From: Paguma larvata
Taxonomy: Eukaryota > Chordata > Mammalia > Carnivora > Viverridae
Direction: 5' to 3'
Length of the DNA stretch: 64,000 bases
Assembly: GCA_030068075.1 (NCBI GenBank)
Contig: CM057839.1
Location: 19,261,167-19,325,166, forward strand
Shown: in pieces, positions 23,897 through 34,384 of the stretch
How positions within the stretch are numbered: the stretch's first letter is position 1
Layout: every line of letters begins with the position of its first letter
Translations under genes and position numbers: made by a program
The notes under the pieces: model-generated
Databases searched by the model: none
Told to the model about the DNA's origin: nothing
Seen by the model: only the letters and a program-made list of their open reading frames with translations

Positions 23897-25735
23897 TAAT
23901 TTATATTTTTAATTACTAAATCTATCATCTTGAGCGAAATATAACTAGCTTCTCCCTTACTTATAAAGTGGATTGAGGAGCAAAGAAGTCAAAGAGTTTA
24001 TTCCCTCTATTGACAACATGGATCCTGGTGAAGCAATGAGAAGGGACATTTCTGGTAAGAGACAACCTAGAAAACTATTTCCTGTATGATAAGACTGTAT
24101 GAATGCACATCATGGTTATTTGGATAAAATGTGAAGAATAACTTTTCTCAATGAAAGCATTACATATGGGGCTCAGAATAATTCATATAATGGTTAAGGT
24201 AGTTTATCCTTTTATATTTTTGAAATCACAAATGGAGAAGATTTATATTGTGAATGTTTTCTTATATGAGACCAGATATAGAGTGATAATAATAGTAAAA
24301 ACTAAAACTAAAACTAAAAAAAGATTACTTTTCTCTTTTAGATGGTGGGGAGTATGAGATTTAGGTTAATGGCTGGGCGGAGGTAGGATATCAGCTCAGA
24401 GAAAACTGGGCATTGATACTGCTTTGATAATCTTGGCATAAATAGGAAAACTGAATCTGGTTAAAAATATGAAATCATAAAAAGTTACCATTTTGAACCT
24501 TTACATTTTGAAGATGTGTGTTCCCAAGTATTGGATAACTGAAATAAAGTCCAAAATAATTTGCAGTAAAATATGGTAAAATTTAAAATAATTTTCTTTA
24601 AATAATTTACATTTAATAATGACCACAAAAAATGCTTCATTTCCTCTTGCTCTTAGGGATCATGATTATTTCTGATAGTTCTGACTAAACGAAATCAGTA
24701 ACAATATAACCTTATAGGGGTGTGTGGGTATGTGTGTGTGCACAGGTGTGTGTCTTCTCTCCTTGCTGACTTATAGGCTTCATTATGGATTTAATATATG
24801 TTCAGATCAATATGCCCACATATGGGTGTTGGAGATCATTAGAATAAATCACAAGTGATGCCACAGGGATGATATTTCCCCCCTAATCTCCCAAATTCTT
24901 TTCCTAACTGTCTTTGCTAGGGACAAAAAATATTTTCCGCTCCTTCTTCCTTATCATGGTTCTCTTAACTTGTCCCCACAGAGTTCAGAGAATGTCCTTT
25001 CTATCATTTTTCTCTATGAAAGTAATACATAATATTAATTTCCATTTACTTAAGCTTTACAAGTCATATTCTATTGAATACATTGACAATTGCTTTTCTG
25101 CTCTGTCTTGAATTTGTGAGAGTCATCTATAAATATCAATAGCTGTTTGTTCACTTTCAAAGTGGTGAAAATGGTATGCCTTTTTTGTCAGTTGATCTCT
25201 CCTAGTGCTCATATGGAAAAGTTTCCCTAGTGTCTATACATAGAACTAGAATCACAGGACTTGATTTATATACATGTTCAATTAATTGATAACAGCAGAT
25301 AGTTCTATCAAGTATTTGTACCCATTTATGCTCACAACAGTAGCACATGTATGTTCCTGTTTCTGCATATCTTCACCAAACATTGGTATTATCAGACTTT
25401 AAGGATTTTTTTCTATCCGGTGTCTGGGAAATATATCTTACTGCTTTATTATATTTCTTTGATATATGCCTATACAGTTTGTATTTTTACCTATATAATA
25501 TTCATATATACAGATCTGTGTGTGTTTGTGTGTGTAGTTCATGTAGTAAAAATAAAAACAAATGAGGTGCACTAATAAACATCACATTCAAATGAGTGTT
25601 TACCTGTGATAGGCATGGAGGAGTGTGACTCTGGAGAGGAGTTGCTTGCAGGATATATATATTGCACATACATGTGCAATATTTTGTCTTTTAAATTAAA
25701 TATCTAAGGTTGTACATTAGCATTACATTATTAAT
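23897..25735. other. No gene; short simple repeats
   Basis: Contains an AAAACT hexamer run at about 24296-24320 and GT-rich patches at 24719-24753 and 25517-25535. A frame at about 23969-24054 ends at a GTAAGAG donor-like site but its acceptor is weak. Confidence 0.45.
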
Positions 25736-27287
25736 TCAATGTGTTATGTTAACTTTATCCTTTCTGTGAGTTTGAGGTATTTAAAATTTTTATTTTATAA
25801 AAGCAATACATGCATGATCGTTGTAGTAGACACCCTTGCCCTTCCTTGCTTAGGTCTTACCATGAAAATTGTCAAGTCATATCATTTCTTTTCTGGCCTT
25901 TCTTGCTGCCAAAGAGGGACCCAGAGACATGTTGTGACGGAAATTACTGGGGGATTCTGGGAGATAGTTTCTTTGTTAATGAAAGTAATGAGCCATGGAT
26001 ACAGGGGTTTTGCAACCATGGCTGGCTTTCCCTACTTTCTGGCTGTGAATATAGTTGTGGTACCCAAAGATATAGCAGCCATCCTGCTACTGAAGGACAA
26101 AAAATAACCCTGTGAAAATTCTAGAGATTAAGAGAGTTTGTGGTTATATTTAAAAACTATTGAAAAACCCCTTGATCACCAATCTCTGATTTTTTGCTGT
26201 ATGTATCATACATTTCTTACTGATTAAAGTCACAGTTATTTTTACATTTCTGTTCTTATGGTTCAATGCTTTTTAATTTATGAGGATTGAAAAATTTGGA
26301 AGTAGAATACCTAAAAGAAAATAAATGTTAAATATAATCTCACACCTACATAGTTCTATATACTGCTTGGCAATTTAGGTCATTCCTCTTTCTCCTACAT
26401 CCTCTTTTCTTAGAAAGTCTTCTTATGTGGATTGCTCTTTCTTTAGGGAATTCAAATCAATCATATCAGAAGCAGCATTATACATCGTGATACTTATGTG
26501 AAAACTGGCTGAGACTTGCCTAGGAAATCTAAGAGATTTACTGACAACTTTCCACATGTGGGCACACACAGTTCCATATAAATGTCACAGCCCATTAACT
26601 AATACTGATCATTCCTAAGATAACTTGGGTTAGATTTCATCTCTGATAAATTTCTTTCCATATATATTTGTAGCTGTTCTGATGTTAGTAGATTTCCTCA
26701 CTAGTTGACATGCTTCCTTTCCTCTGAAAGCAATCTCCTTTTCTCTTCCAGCCATTTACACTTATACCTGTTAATCTCCCAACATTTCTTATTTGAGATC
26801 AGCCTCAATTTAACACTCAACAAGTTTTCGGTATGTGCCTTTTTGGTCATCAACCATAACACACAACCTAAGAGCTAAAAACAAATGCCAACGTACTATC
26901 ATCATGAGCTTATAGCCATTGGTATATTTTTGTTTAGTCAACTCTGCTGACCTCCTGGTGGCCAGTCATTGTCTTACCGAACTATAATTCATGCAACAGC
27001 ACTTCCATGACACCCTGCAGCATGCCAGGGACCAGTGGAGAGATATGCCGATGGGCAGCACTCTGATGGAAGACAGGATGTATATCTCTCCCTGCTACAG
27101 TCTGAGGCTTGACCACCTGACCCACAGCCTACCTTCCTTCAAAGCAATGCAGTTATCAGAACAGTGGATTTCCATTCCTGTTGATCTCCCTCGCATTAAG
27201 CTCCATTTATTCGACATGTGTCCACTGAGATTTTTTTTAAAGTAATACTGCCAAATTTAGGTTATGTGCTGCAGGATTACTTATCAA
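25736..27287. other. No gene; possible ancient repeat at 25830-26110
   Basis: 'tatagcagccatcctgctac' near 26070-26090 recalls the end of the same ancient repeat type suspected at 9.8-10.1 kb. Two overlapping plus frames (122 and 101 codons) in this stretch and an 84-codon frame at 26991-27245 lack known motifs, and I do not call them genes. Confidence 0.35.
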
Positions 27288-27300
27288 CTGGAAGCCCACT

Positions 27301-27527
27301 TTTATTATTTTTTTTAATGTTTATTTATTTTTGAGAGAGAAAGAGAGAGAGAGAGGCATGAGCAGGGGGAGGGTCAGAGAGAGAGGGAGGGAGACACAGA
27401 ATCTGAAGCAGACTCCAGGCTCTGAGCTGTCAGCACAGAGCCCGATGCTGCGCTCGAACTCAACAAACCATGAGATCATGACCTGAGCCGAAGTCGGACA
27501 TTAACCAACTGAGCCACCCAGGCGTCC
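27301..27527 (-). mobile_element. CAN-SINE with 13-bp TSD
   Basis: Reverse copy with a long 'gagagagaaagagagagaga' run. TSD CTGGAAGCCCACT at 27288-27300 and 27528-27540, perfect, so a relatively young insertion. Confidence 0.97.
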
Positions 27528-27540
27528 CTGGAAGCCCACT

Positions 27541-28222
27541 CTTAATGCCTCTGAACATGTAAAATTCTCCTCTCTGTCAAACTCAGAGAAACGCTTTTGT
27601 TAGAGATGTTTGAATATGGGTTGGTGTCTGGTCTAAGAGGTGATCTTAGCTGTGGGTGTTCCATCTAATGAGTCTTCTTGAATCCTATTACTTTAGGAGA
27701 ATTTATTCTAGATTCAAATTGTAAATTCATTTATTTCATTATTTTTGTCTGCCATATAGACTATATGTTCTGGATTTAACCACTGTCATCATTATTTTGA
27801 TGATGGTGATGGTCGTTATTGACACAATAATGTAAATAGGCATCATATATTTCCTAATTTCAGAAATGCCCTCTCCTAGGCCCTTTTTTTTTTTTTCTTT
27901 TTCTTTTCTTCTTCTTTTTTTTTTTTTAGTACCCGATTGTCATGAAGTAGCATTGACTTTTCCCCATGCACATTCCAGCGTCTCTACTCTCAGCCTGGAC
28001 TGAAATGATCCCTTGGTCACTCTATTACATATGATTTTTTTAGCCATAGTTGGTCACATTTTCATTATGTGATTAGTAGAATTCAGTAAAATAAACAGAA
28101 TCTACTTTAGCTATTTTAATAGCTGACTTAGGTACTTAAAGAATTATTTGAAGGACTCTAATCTTGGCTTTTTCGAACGATCAGTTCACAACTAATCCTT
28201 TAGGGGAACGACTTGCTTTCAG
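27541..28222. other. No gene; T-rich run at 27885-27929
   Basis: A 45-bp pyrimidine-rich stretch, mostly T with some C, ends in 'tttttttttag' at 27929. It could serve as a polypyrimidine tract but has no open frame after it that I can support. Confidence 0.45.
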
Positions 28223-28444
28223 CCTGTCACTGGCGCTAAGTCAACATCAAAAAGCCATAATACAATGACCTCTCATATTCATAAGGTTAAAGTATGGACT
28301 TCCAAAGCCACTGGCCAGAGATTAGAGAGTCACATTAAAATGCTGGAAAATTTCAACTATCTTTTGACACAGGAACTGGGGAACGGACATGACATCAGAA
28401 TGCTGCCACAGGAAACTTTCATCTCTGAAAACGAGTGGCTGGAG
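28223..28444 (+). other. Exon-like block 1 (hypothetical, 74 codons)
   Basis: Not recognised as any known protein. A 222-nt block is open in phase 0 and is bounded by a good acceptor ('acttgctttcag' ending at 28222) and a donor (GTAATT at 28445). The other two forward frames hit stops within it. The predicted peptide is mixed and not low-complexity, with charged and aromatic residues, for example 'KVKVWTSKATGQRLE' and 'FISENEWLE' at its C-terminal end. It lies outside every repeat I recognise. Open frames of this length do arise by chance in 64 kb, so it may be a chance frame, a conserved non-coding block or a decayed exon. Confidence 0.25.
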
Positions 28445-28755
28445 GTAATTATACCCCACTTCTGCCTCCAAATATCTCAAGACTGCTTCTAATTAGCAGG
28501 ACTTAATTCACATCTGAAACTCTAGTTGGAGAGGGAAATGTAGTGTTCAATAATCATTAAAAATTGCAGGATGGTAGAATCACCTTGAGATACCAAATCA
28601 AAAGTATCTACTATAGATTATTATGCTCTTAGTATTTTTAAATAAAACAAACAATATATAGAAACTCTAAAGTATCATTTTTCATAAGATCATAGACATA
28701 CATTTTTAATTCTCATTTACATCAGACCTCCCTGGATTTAGGCTTTTTCTTTCAG

Positions 28756-28812
28756 AAAAGAGTGCTCTGGCTGCCAGAGTTTCCCATGAGCTCACATTGG
28801 GATGGAATAAGT
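28756..28812 (+). other. Exon-like block 2 (hypothetical, 19 codons)
   Basis: A 57-nt block sits between a strong acceptor ('ggctttttctttcag' ending at 28755) and a near-perfect donor (AGT|GTAAGTAA at 28813). Read in phase 0 it is open and joins in frame to the block ending at 28444 across a 311-bp gap. The peptide begins 'KRVLWLPEFP'. A second frame is open too, so frame alone does not prove coding. No further phase-compatible partner was found in the window. Confidence 0.25.
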
Positions 28813-29914
28813 GTAAGTAATCACTGTGTATGGATGGTGTTGAAGGAATGTACTGGGTAATATGAAGCGAAAATAGATGGTGAAATTTGAAGATAGTAGC
28901 AAATTTTTTAATATTACTATCAACTTGTTTTTTTTCAAATTGTCAGTGGAATTTATTATCTCAGAAGATATTTATTTACTCAAAAGTAGGGAGACACACA
29001 AATATTTTTTCATAGATGACAATAGATACGATTGAGTTTCTAAACAGATTTTGAATCTCATAGAGGAGACCATTGCTCTGAAATTCAATGATTGCTGAAA
29101 TAATTGATTTGCAAAATAGTACTTATTTTAGTGTTTAGTTTTATGTCTTATTTCCAGAAATATTTAAGTGGGTTGACTGAAAAGATTGGTAGGATAATAA
29201 ATATATGATGGCCCTAGATAATTTTAGGCTTATTATCAATGAGTTTTTAAATCATTGAGCAAAATGATTACCATTTTAATGATTTCAAAGTCACAGTTAA
29301 AAGCAAATGACCAAGATAATGAAAGTGTTGCCAATCATGTTTCATTGGTTCTTGATCAAAATGTTTTGTGCTGAAAATATTAGGCCTGTGTGATATTTGT
29401 AAAATAAACAAATGATCTAATATGGATTCAATTACGTATTGCTTTCATATACATTGCCTCATTTTTTTGTCTTGCTATGGGTAGTAAATGTATATAACAT
29501 CCTTAAAATTACAACCAGTGTAAAAAAATAGAAAATAAGAAGAAAAAATGCTAGTGACTACAGATTTTCACAAGTGATTGAAAATTTAATAATTCATAAT
29601 GACTTGGCAAATTCATGAGTAATTTAATCAAAAAGTTGTTGCTGACATAATTGCATGTTTAGTTAATTTCCATAACATTTCATAAAACCTGTTTGCTTTG
29701 GACATTCTTGATTTGTTATCTCAACCAATACTTGATTCTGACTCAAATTTTATATAATAAAAGAAGAAAAAATAGTCTCGCCAGTGATTAATTTTAAATA
29801 AATTCAATTACTTTTATGTAATGTTCAACATCAGTGCAATTTCTGAAACTTAAGTGTAATTATGTTTCTCTTTCATATTCATATGTGTATATTGCTCACA
29901 GGTTTCAAAATTTA
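28813..29914. other. No gene recognised
   Basis: Very AT-rich. A weak acceptor/donor-like pair around 29158-29188 encloses only about 31 nt and is not called. Confidence 0.5.
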
Positions 29915-29932
29915 GAGACTTTAAACATTTAA

Positions 29933-30137
29933 AACTTTTTTAATGTTTATTAATTTTTGAGAGAGAGAGACAGAATGTGAGGAGGGAGAGGCAGAGGGAA
30001 AGGGAGATGCAGAATTTGAAGCAGGCTCCAGGCTCTGAACCATCAGCACAGGGTCCGATCTGGGGGCTCAGACCCACGGTGAGATCATGACCTGAGCCAA
30101 AGTTGGATGCCTAACCAACTGAACCACACAGGTGCCC
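29933..30137 (-). mobile_element. CAN-SINE
   Basis: Reverse copy, tail 'tttttaatgtttattaattt', core 'ccaggctctgaaccatcagc', head 'gaaccacacaggtgccc'. Imperfect TSD: 'gagactttaaac' on the left and 'gagacatcaaac' directly after 30137. Confidence 0.95.
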
Positions 30138-30174
30138 TGAGACATCAAACTTTTTAAATAAATTCCTTAATTCT

Positions 30175-30176
<2 letters not shown>

Positions 30177-30220
<44 letters not shown>
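30177..30220. repeat. (TA)22 microsatellite
   Basis: Forty-four uninterrupted bases of TA. Likely length-polymorphic and a potential cruciform or DNA-unwinding site. Confidence 0.97.
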
Positions 30221-30223
<3 letters not shown>

Positions 30224-30949
30224 TCTATAAATATTTAAATAAATTTGATCCTCTTTTGTGTACTCAATAGTAGGCTGACGTGTTATTAGCTACCTGCTCA
30301 TCCATGGTTTTTGAAGGTTTTTGAAGTAAAAAGGGCACTTATCTCTTCATTCTTTACTCAGTTTTAAGAATTCATCACAAATAATCCTAGATTCCCATTA
30401 TTACATTTCTTAAGAACCAATTCAATCAAGTTTCTCAACTCATAACTGTGTAACAATGCTCATAGGCCAAGTTTTGGCCTTGTGCAACTGCGGGGATAAT
30501 GATGTCATTATATGCAGCGGGGAAGTCTGAGGCTGAGGGTAGGGAGCATTTGTGAACATACGAAGTTGAGATGCTTATTAGACATTCATGCAGAAAGGTC
30601 AATTCAACAGCTCAATGGAAGGGCCAAATATGAATATATAAATCAGAGAATCAATCAACATACAGATGGTATTTGAGAGTATGAGTGTCAATGAGCTGAA
30701 CCTGGAAGATTGGTGTCCATAGGAAAAAAAAACAAAAACAAAAAACAAAAAACACTAAAGCTCAGGTCGAAGTCATGTGAGGCAATTATGCAGAGGAGGA
30801 ACTGCCTGAGTGGGTTGCATGCAACCAGGGTACAGCCAGGAAGAACACAAAGGAGAAAAGATTTTCAAGAATGCAAAAGGTTTAGCCATGGCAGGTCGTG
30901 CTGTTGGGTTGAATTAGATGACAAGGAATGATTTCCTGTTGGGTTTGAC
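30221..30949. other. No gene recognised
   Basis: Contains an AAAAAC low-complexity patch at 30723-30752. The 73-codon plus frame at 30710-30931 starts in this patch and has no motif. Confidence 0.45.
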
Positions 30950-31090
30950 AAAGTGTGAGGCACTGGTGATTTTTAAAGGATCCTTTTAATTCAGGGCCAG
31001 ATAAATAGTGTATATGGCCCAGTACAAAATGAAAATGTGGTTCATTTTGTTCAAATAGCAGAAAGACATCGCTGTTAATTTTGATACTAA
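30950..31090 (+). repeat. Unnamed ancient repeat, copy 1
   Basis: 'ggcccagtacaaaatgaaaa' followed by 'tgtggttcattttgttcaaa' aligns by eye with 'gagcccagtgcaatttgaaa' and 'tagagtcctttgttcaaaaa' near 48875-48915. The shared order and spacing suggest the same old repeat family. I cannot name it. Confidence 0.4.
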
Positions 31091-31433
31091 AATACAAACA
31101 TTTTTCCTTTCTTCCACAGGCTCTCTCTTAACCTGTCCTGGTAATTTTCGGACATTTAATGTTGCATTGTGCAGCCAGCATGGAGATGATTGCCAATAGA
31201 GTGCAGATCCTTGCAGGCAACAAGAGGCCCATCTTCAGGCTCGCATATTCATACCTGTGTGTACAGCCACTGACGTGGACTGACGTGCCATGACAGGTAA
31301 GGATGAGGGAGTCAAGCCTGGTATGTGTTTTTCCATAAGCTTTCTATTCCAACTCTTGCTGGATGGGTGATACGCAAAAAGTTTGCAAACCTGACTGGGA
31401 CGTATTTGGTACCTAGATTAGATATAAGAGAAA
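31091..31433. other. No gene; splice-flanked block with stops
   Basis: A block of about 180 nt from 31111 lies between a good acceptor ('cctttcttccacag') and a donor (CAG|GTAAGGAT at 31293), but all three frames contain stops. At most it could be an untranslated or non-coding RNA exon. Confidence 0.3.
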
Positions 31434-31660
31434 GGGGCGCTGGGATGACTCACTCGGTTGAGCCTCAGACTCTTGGTTTCTGCTCAGGTTGTGATCTCTT
31501 GGTGCGTGGGTTTGAGCCTCATGTTGGGCTCTGCACTGACAGTGTAGAGCCTGCTTCTAGTTCTCTCTCTCCTTATCTCTCTGCCCGTACCCCACTAGGT
31601 CTCTCTGTCTCTGACAAAATGAATAAATAAACTTAAAAAATTTTAAAAAGAAAAAAAAAG
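31434..31660 (+). mobile_element. CAN-SINE
   Basis: Head 'ggggcgctgggatgactcac', core 'gcactgacagtgtagagcct', CT-rich end and 'aataaataaacttaaaaa' tail. Diverged. The 101-codon plus frame across it is SINE sequence. Confidence 0.95.
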
Positions 31661-32069
31661 AAATAGAAAGATTTGATCCTGCCAAATGTTTCACTTAATA
31701 TATTAAGGTTCCAGACAGCTGGTGCCATGCCCTGTCCTGAGACAACATGGGGCATACTACCTGAACCTACCCTCTCCAAACGCAGACCTCTGCTGGAGAT
31801 GGCAGTGGGAAGGAGTAACTGGGTAGATGTGGGGAGGGGGGGCCAAGTAGGACCTGGGTGCCAGGGGCGGGGACAGTAAATGTCCCGCAACATATCCCAG
31901 AAATGCAGGGGTGCTGGCTGGGATACTCTGTGTTAGCCATGATAAACTCCAAGATAAGCTTATCAAGAATTTCAGGATGGCAGCACCAGAGCATTCATCT
32001 CCAAGAGAATGTTCTCTCTGAGCATGTGCTCTTATGTGATTGCCCTGGTCTTAAACCCATGATGCTGGT
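31661..32069. other. GC-elevated stretch, nothing recognised
   Basis: 31740-31890 is richer in G and C than its surroundings, with a 'ggggaggggggg' run. Several overlapping 67-94-codon frames on both strands reflect low stop density, not a supported gene. Confidence 0.4.
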
Positions 32070-32185
32070 TCTGTTTTCTGTGGAAAATACTTTTACAGCA
32101 ACATCTAGACTGTTGTTTGACCAAACAAGAAGGGCACCATAACCTAGCCTAACTGCTAAGTTGGCATATAAAATAAAACATACGT
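32070..32185 (-). mobile_element. MLT2-type (ERVL) LTR fragment
   Basis: Reverse-oriented piece of the LTR start: 'tacttttacagcaacatcta', 'gactgttgtttgaccaaaca', 'gggcaccataacctagccta' and 'aagttggcatataaaata'. Only about 115 bp remains; the rest of the LTR is absent on the left. Confidence 0.6.
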
Positions 32186-32345
32186 GTGCGGACGTGTGTT
32201 TGGGGGTATCTTGGTGAAACCATGGTGTTTCCTGACTTGACAACACAGTATCACAAGTTATTATAAGTCATGCGTATTTTGATCTTCACATAATATTTAT
32301 TATTTACACATAGAAACAATAATTGGATACGGGTCACATTGTGCT
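32186..32345. other. Short spacer between two MLT2-type pieces
   Basis: AT-rich, nothing recognised. It separates LTR pieces of opposite orientation, so they are not the two ends of one provirus. Confidence 0.5.
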
Positions 32346-32450
32346 TGTGAGCATTCATTTTATGTGGTAATTTGCCTGAGCAGTGTTACCCAGATGTAGT
32401 CAAATATTCTGGATGCTTCCATAGAATGTTTTTAGATGAGACTGACATTT

Positions 32451-32465
32451 AAAATAGTGGACTCT
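32451..32465 (+). repeat. Target-site duplication, left copy
   Basis: AAAATAGTGGACTCT, directly before the first 7SK base. The junction CATTT|AAAATA fits the TT|AAAA site preferred by the L1 endonuclease. Confidence 0.9.
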
Positions 32466-32700
32466 GGATGTGAGGGCTATCTGGCTGTGACATCTGTCAC
32501 CCCATTGATGCCAGGGTTGATTCGGCTGATCTGGCTGGCTAGGCGGGTGTCCCCTTCCTCCCTCACCGCTCCATGTGCGTCCCTCCCGAAGCCGCGCGCT
32601 CGGTCGAAGAGGACGACCTTCCCCGATAGAGGAGGACCGTTCTTCGGTCAAGGGTATACGAGTAGCTGCGCTCCCCTGCTAGAACCTCCAAACAAGCTCT
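32466..32700 (+). pseudogene. RN7SK: 7SK small nuclear RNA retropseudogene, 3'-truncated and tailless
   Basis: Recognised as 7SK, the Pol III RNA that holds P-TEFb inactive with HEXIM and LARP7 in the nucleus. The copy starts at 7SK base 1 (GGATGTGAGGGC) and follows it closely for 235 nt, including 'gctggctaggcgggtgtccc', 'ctcccgaagccgcgcgctcg' and 'gggtatacgagtagctgcgc', then stops at 'ctccaaacaagctct', roughly base 236 of about 331. The last third, with the 3' hairpin and the U-tail bound by LARP7, is absent. Both GATC motifs of the 5' hairpin (HEXIM site) are broken: the first reads CTATC and the second has lost its C. There is no poly(A) tail. It is flanked by 15-bp duplications and lies in an LTR, without the 7SK promoter. 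It is a dead retrocopy, not a gene. Confidence 0.95.
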
Positions 32701-32715
32701 AAAATAATGGACTCT
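32701..32715 (+). repeat. Target-site duplication, right copy
   Basis: AAAATAATGGACTCT, one mismatch to the left copy at 32451-32465. It follows the truncated 7SK end directly, with no A-tail between. Confidence 0.9.
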
Positions 32716-33005
32716 GAGTAAAGCAGATCCCTCTCTATAATGTGAGTGCGCTTCCTCCAAAAATCGAAGGCCTTAAGAGAGCATAGACTGATCTCCTTGA
32801 AGCAAGAAGGAATTCTGCCAGCTGATGGCCTTTGGACTTGAACTATAGCATGGCCCATCCCTGGTCTCCAGCCTGCTGGGCCACTCTGCAGGTTTTGGAC
32901 ATGCCAGCTTCCATAGTTGCATGAGCCAATTTCTTAAAATAAATTTATGCATTATATGTATATACCCTATTGGTTCTGTTTCTCTGGAGAACCCTGAATA
33001 ATACA

Positions 33006-34122
33006 GCATTTCTTCCACTCTTATTCGTGAAGTTATTGATGCATTAATATATGCCATGTGATGTAGAGAAGTTAGAAACAAAAAAAAGCACATTAATTCA
33101 TGTAGATTAAAAATAGTTGTTGACGTTTCCATTATTGTGCTCATTAGTTTATATCATTACACATAATTCATTAAATTATTTTTTATTGTTAAAACCTCTC
33201 TTTTTCTTTTTAAAAACATGCTCCCTGTTTTTCTAATTCGCAAAATTTTTTTGTCAGTTCATTCAGTTAAGTTCCTTTTTTCACTTCATCTTTTTTTTTT
33301 TTTTTTTGCTTCAATTTGGCTTATTCTGATTTTTTAGATTAGAAGTGTTACTCCCTCTTTTATAAACAGAAGCTTTTTTAGAAAAAAATTCATTGTTATT
33401 CTTTATCAAATTCAGTATGGCCTTTAAATCCAGGAAAGAAGAGCCTCTTCCCTAGGTACCAACATTTAGAGGGTCACGCATCATACAAATACTGTTCAAC
33501 CTCAGGAAATGCTTCTGTAACTTTCCTCAAGGTGGGGATGATATCTAGAAAACTTCTGTAAACGTGCTGCTGTCGATATTAGAATAAACACTGCCTAGAA
33601 AAATGGTGCGTGTTTGACTAGTGGAAGAACTTAGGTACACACATGAACATTTATTAAAACGATTAAATTTACCTCCAGATAATAGGAATGCAGTTGATTC
33701 TTTCATAACCTGGAATTATTTCTTTGTTTTTTGAATCATTCTTTGTATTGCTTCTTTTTGTGTTCTAATACATGATGTTTGAAGTGTTATTAATAGTAAC
33801 TGCTATTCACAACAGTTTCAAATCTTGCACAAAACAATTGATGAATCTAAATGAAGGGTATGTGGGTGTTAACTGTACTATCTTCCATATTTCTGTAGTT
33901 TTGGGATTTTTACAAGAAACGAAAGGAAGGTGCCGAAAATTATTACATATATTATGATTTTTTGTGTAAGAAAGGAAGAATAAGAATATATGCTTATATT
34001 CTATTGTATTTGCATAAAAATTAGGAGGATACACAAGAATTAAAGAGGATATTGATGGACATGAAGGAAATGGTGAGAAAGGGTGCAGCAGGAAGGAGAC
34101 TTCTTTTTGGAAATATGTTCAT
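33006..34122. other. No gene; T-rich patch
   Basis: T-rich, with a run of 17 T's at 33291-33307. Frames of 60-75 codons at 33.77-34.03 kb overlap on both strands and have no motif. Confidence 0.5.
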
Positions 34123-34123
34123 G

Positions 34124-34151
<28 letters not shown>
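34124..34151. repeat. (TA)14 microsatellite
   Basis: Twenty-eight bases of TA within an AT-rich context. Confidence 0.95.
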
Positions 34152-34154
<3 letters not shown>

Positions 34155-34384
34155 TTGAAACCATATCGATGTCTTTCCTACTAAATTATTGTATTAAAAT
34201 AATAAAATTTTCAAATGACCGGCTACCTGAAAGTAGCCTGGCAAATCTCTATGGCTCTAGTAGGGGGATACGGAAAAGGGAATTGTTTGCATGATTTAGG
34301 GGCTAGCTAGTCATTGGCATCTTCTATAATATTATTAGGTTAAATGCATTGTTTTAGATTTACATGTCTCTAATTTCAAACAAT

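Larger units (their letters stand above)
32346..33005 (+). mobile_element. MLT2-type (ERVL) solo LTR, split by a 7SK retrocopy
   Basis: Left part (32346-32465) reads 'tgtgagcattcattttatgt' to 'gatgagactgacatttaaaa'. The right part (32701-33005) resumes with 'gagtaaagcagatccctctc', 'aaggccttaagagagca', 'aagaaggaattctgccagct', 'tttggacttgaacta', 'gagccaatttcttaaaataa' and ends 'gttctgtttctctggagaac' then 'cctgaataataca'. The parts join cleanly once the insertion is removed. No ERV coding region lies beside it. The flanking 5-mers (gtgct, gcatt) are not a convincing TSD. Confidence 0.8.

Noticed and set aside
23969..24054. 86-nt exon-like block ending at GTAAGAG
   Set aside because: The acceptor is an AAAG site with a weak pyrimidine tract, and the phase does not fit the 28.2-kb pair.
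25739..26115. Overlapping 122- and 101-codon plus frames
   Set aside because: No splice pair, no recognised domain, overlapping in two frames, and part looks like an ancient repeat.
31661..32069. Cluster of 67-94-codon frames on both strands
   Set aside because: Locally raised GC lowers stop frequency; frames overlap on both strands with no motif or splice support.
32466..32700. GC-rich island as a possible CpG island or promoter
   Set aside because: The GC-rich block is exactly the 7SK retrocopy and ends at its TSDs.
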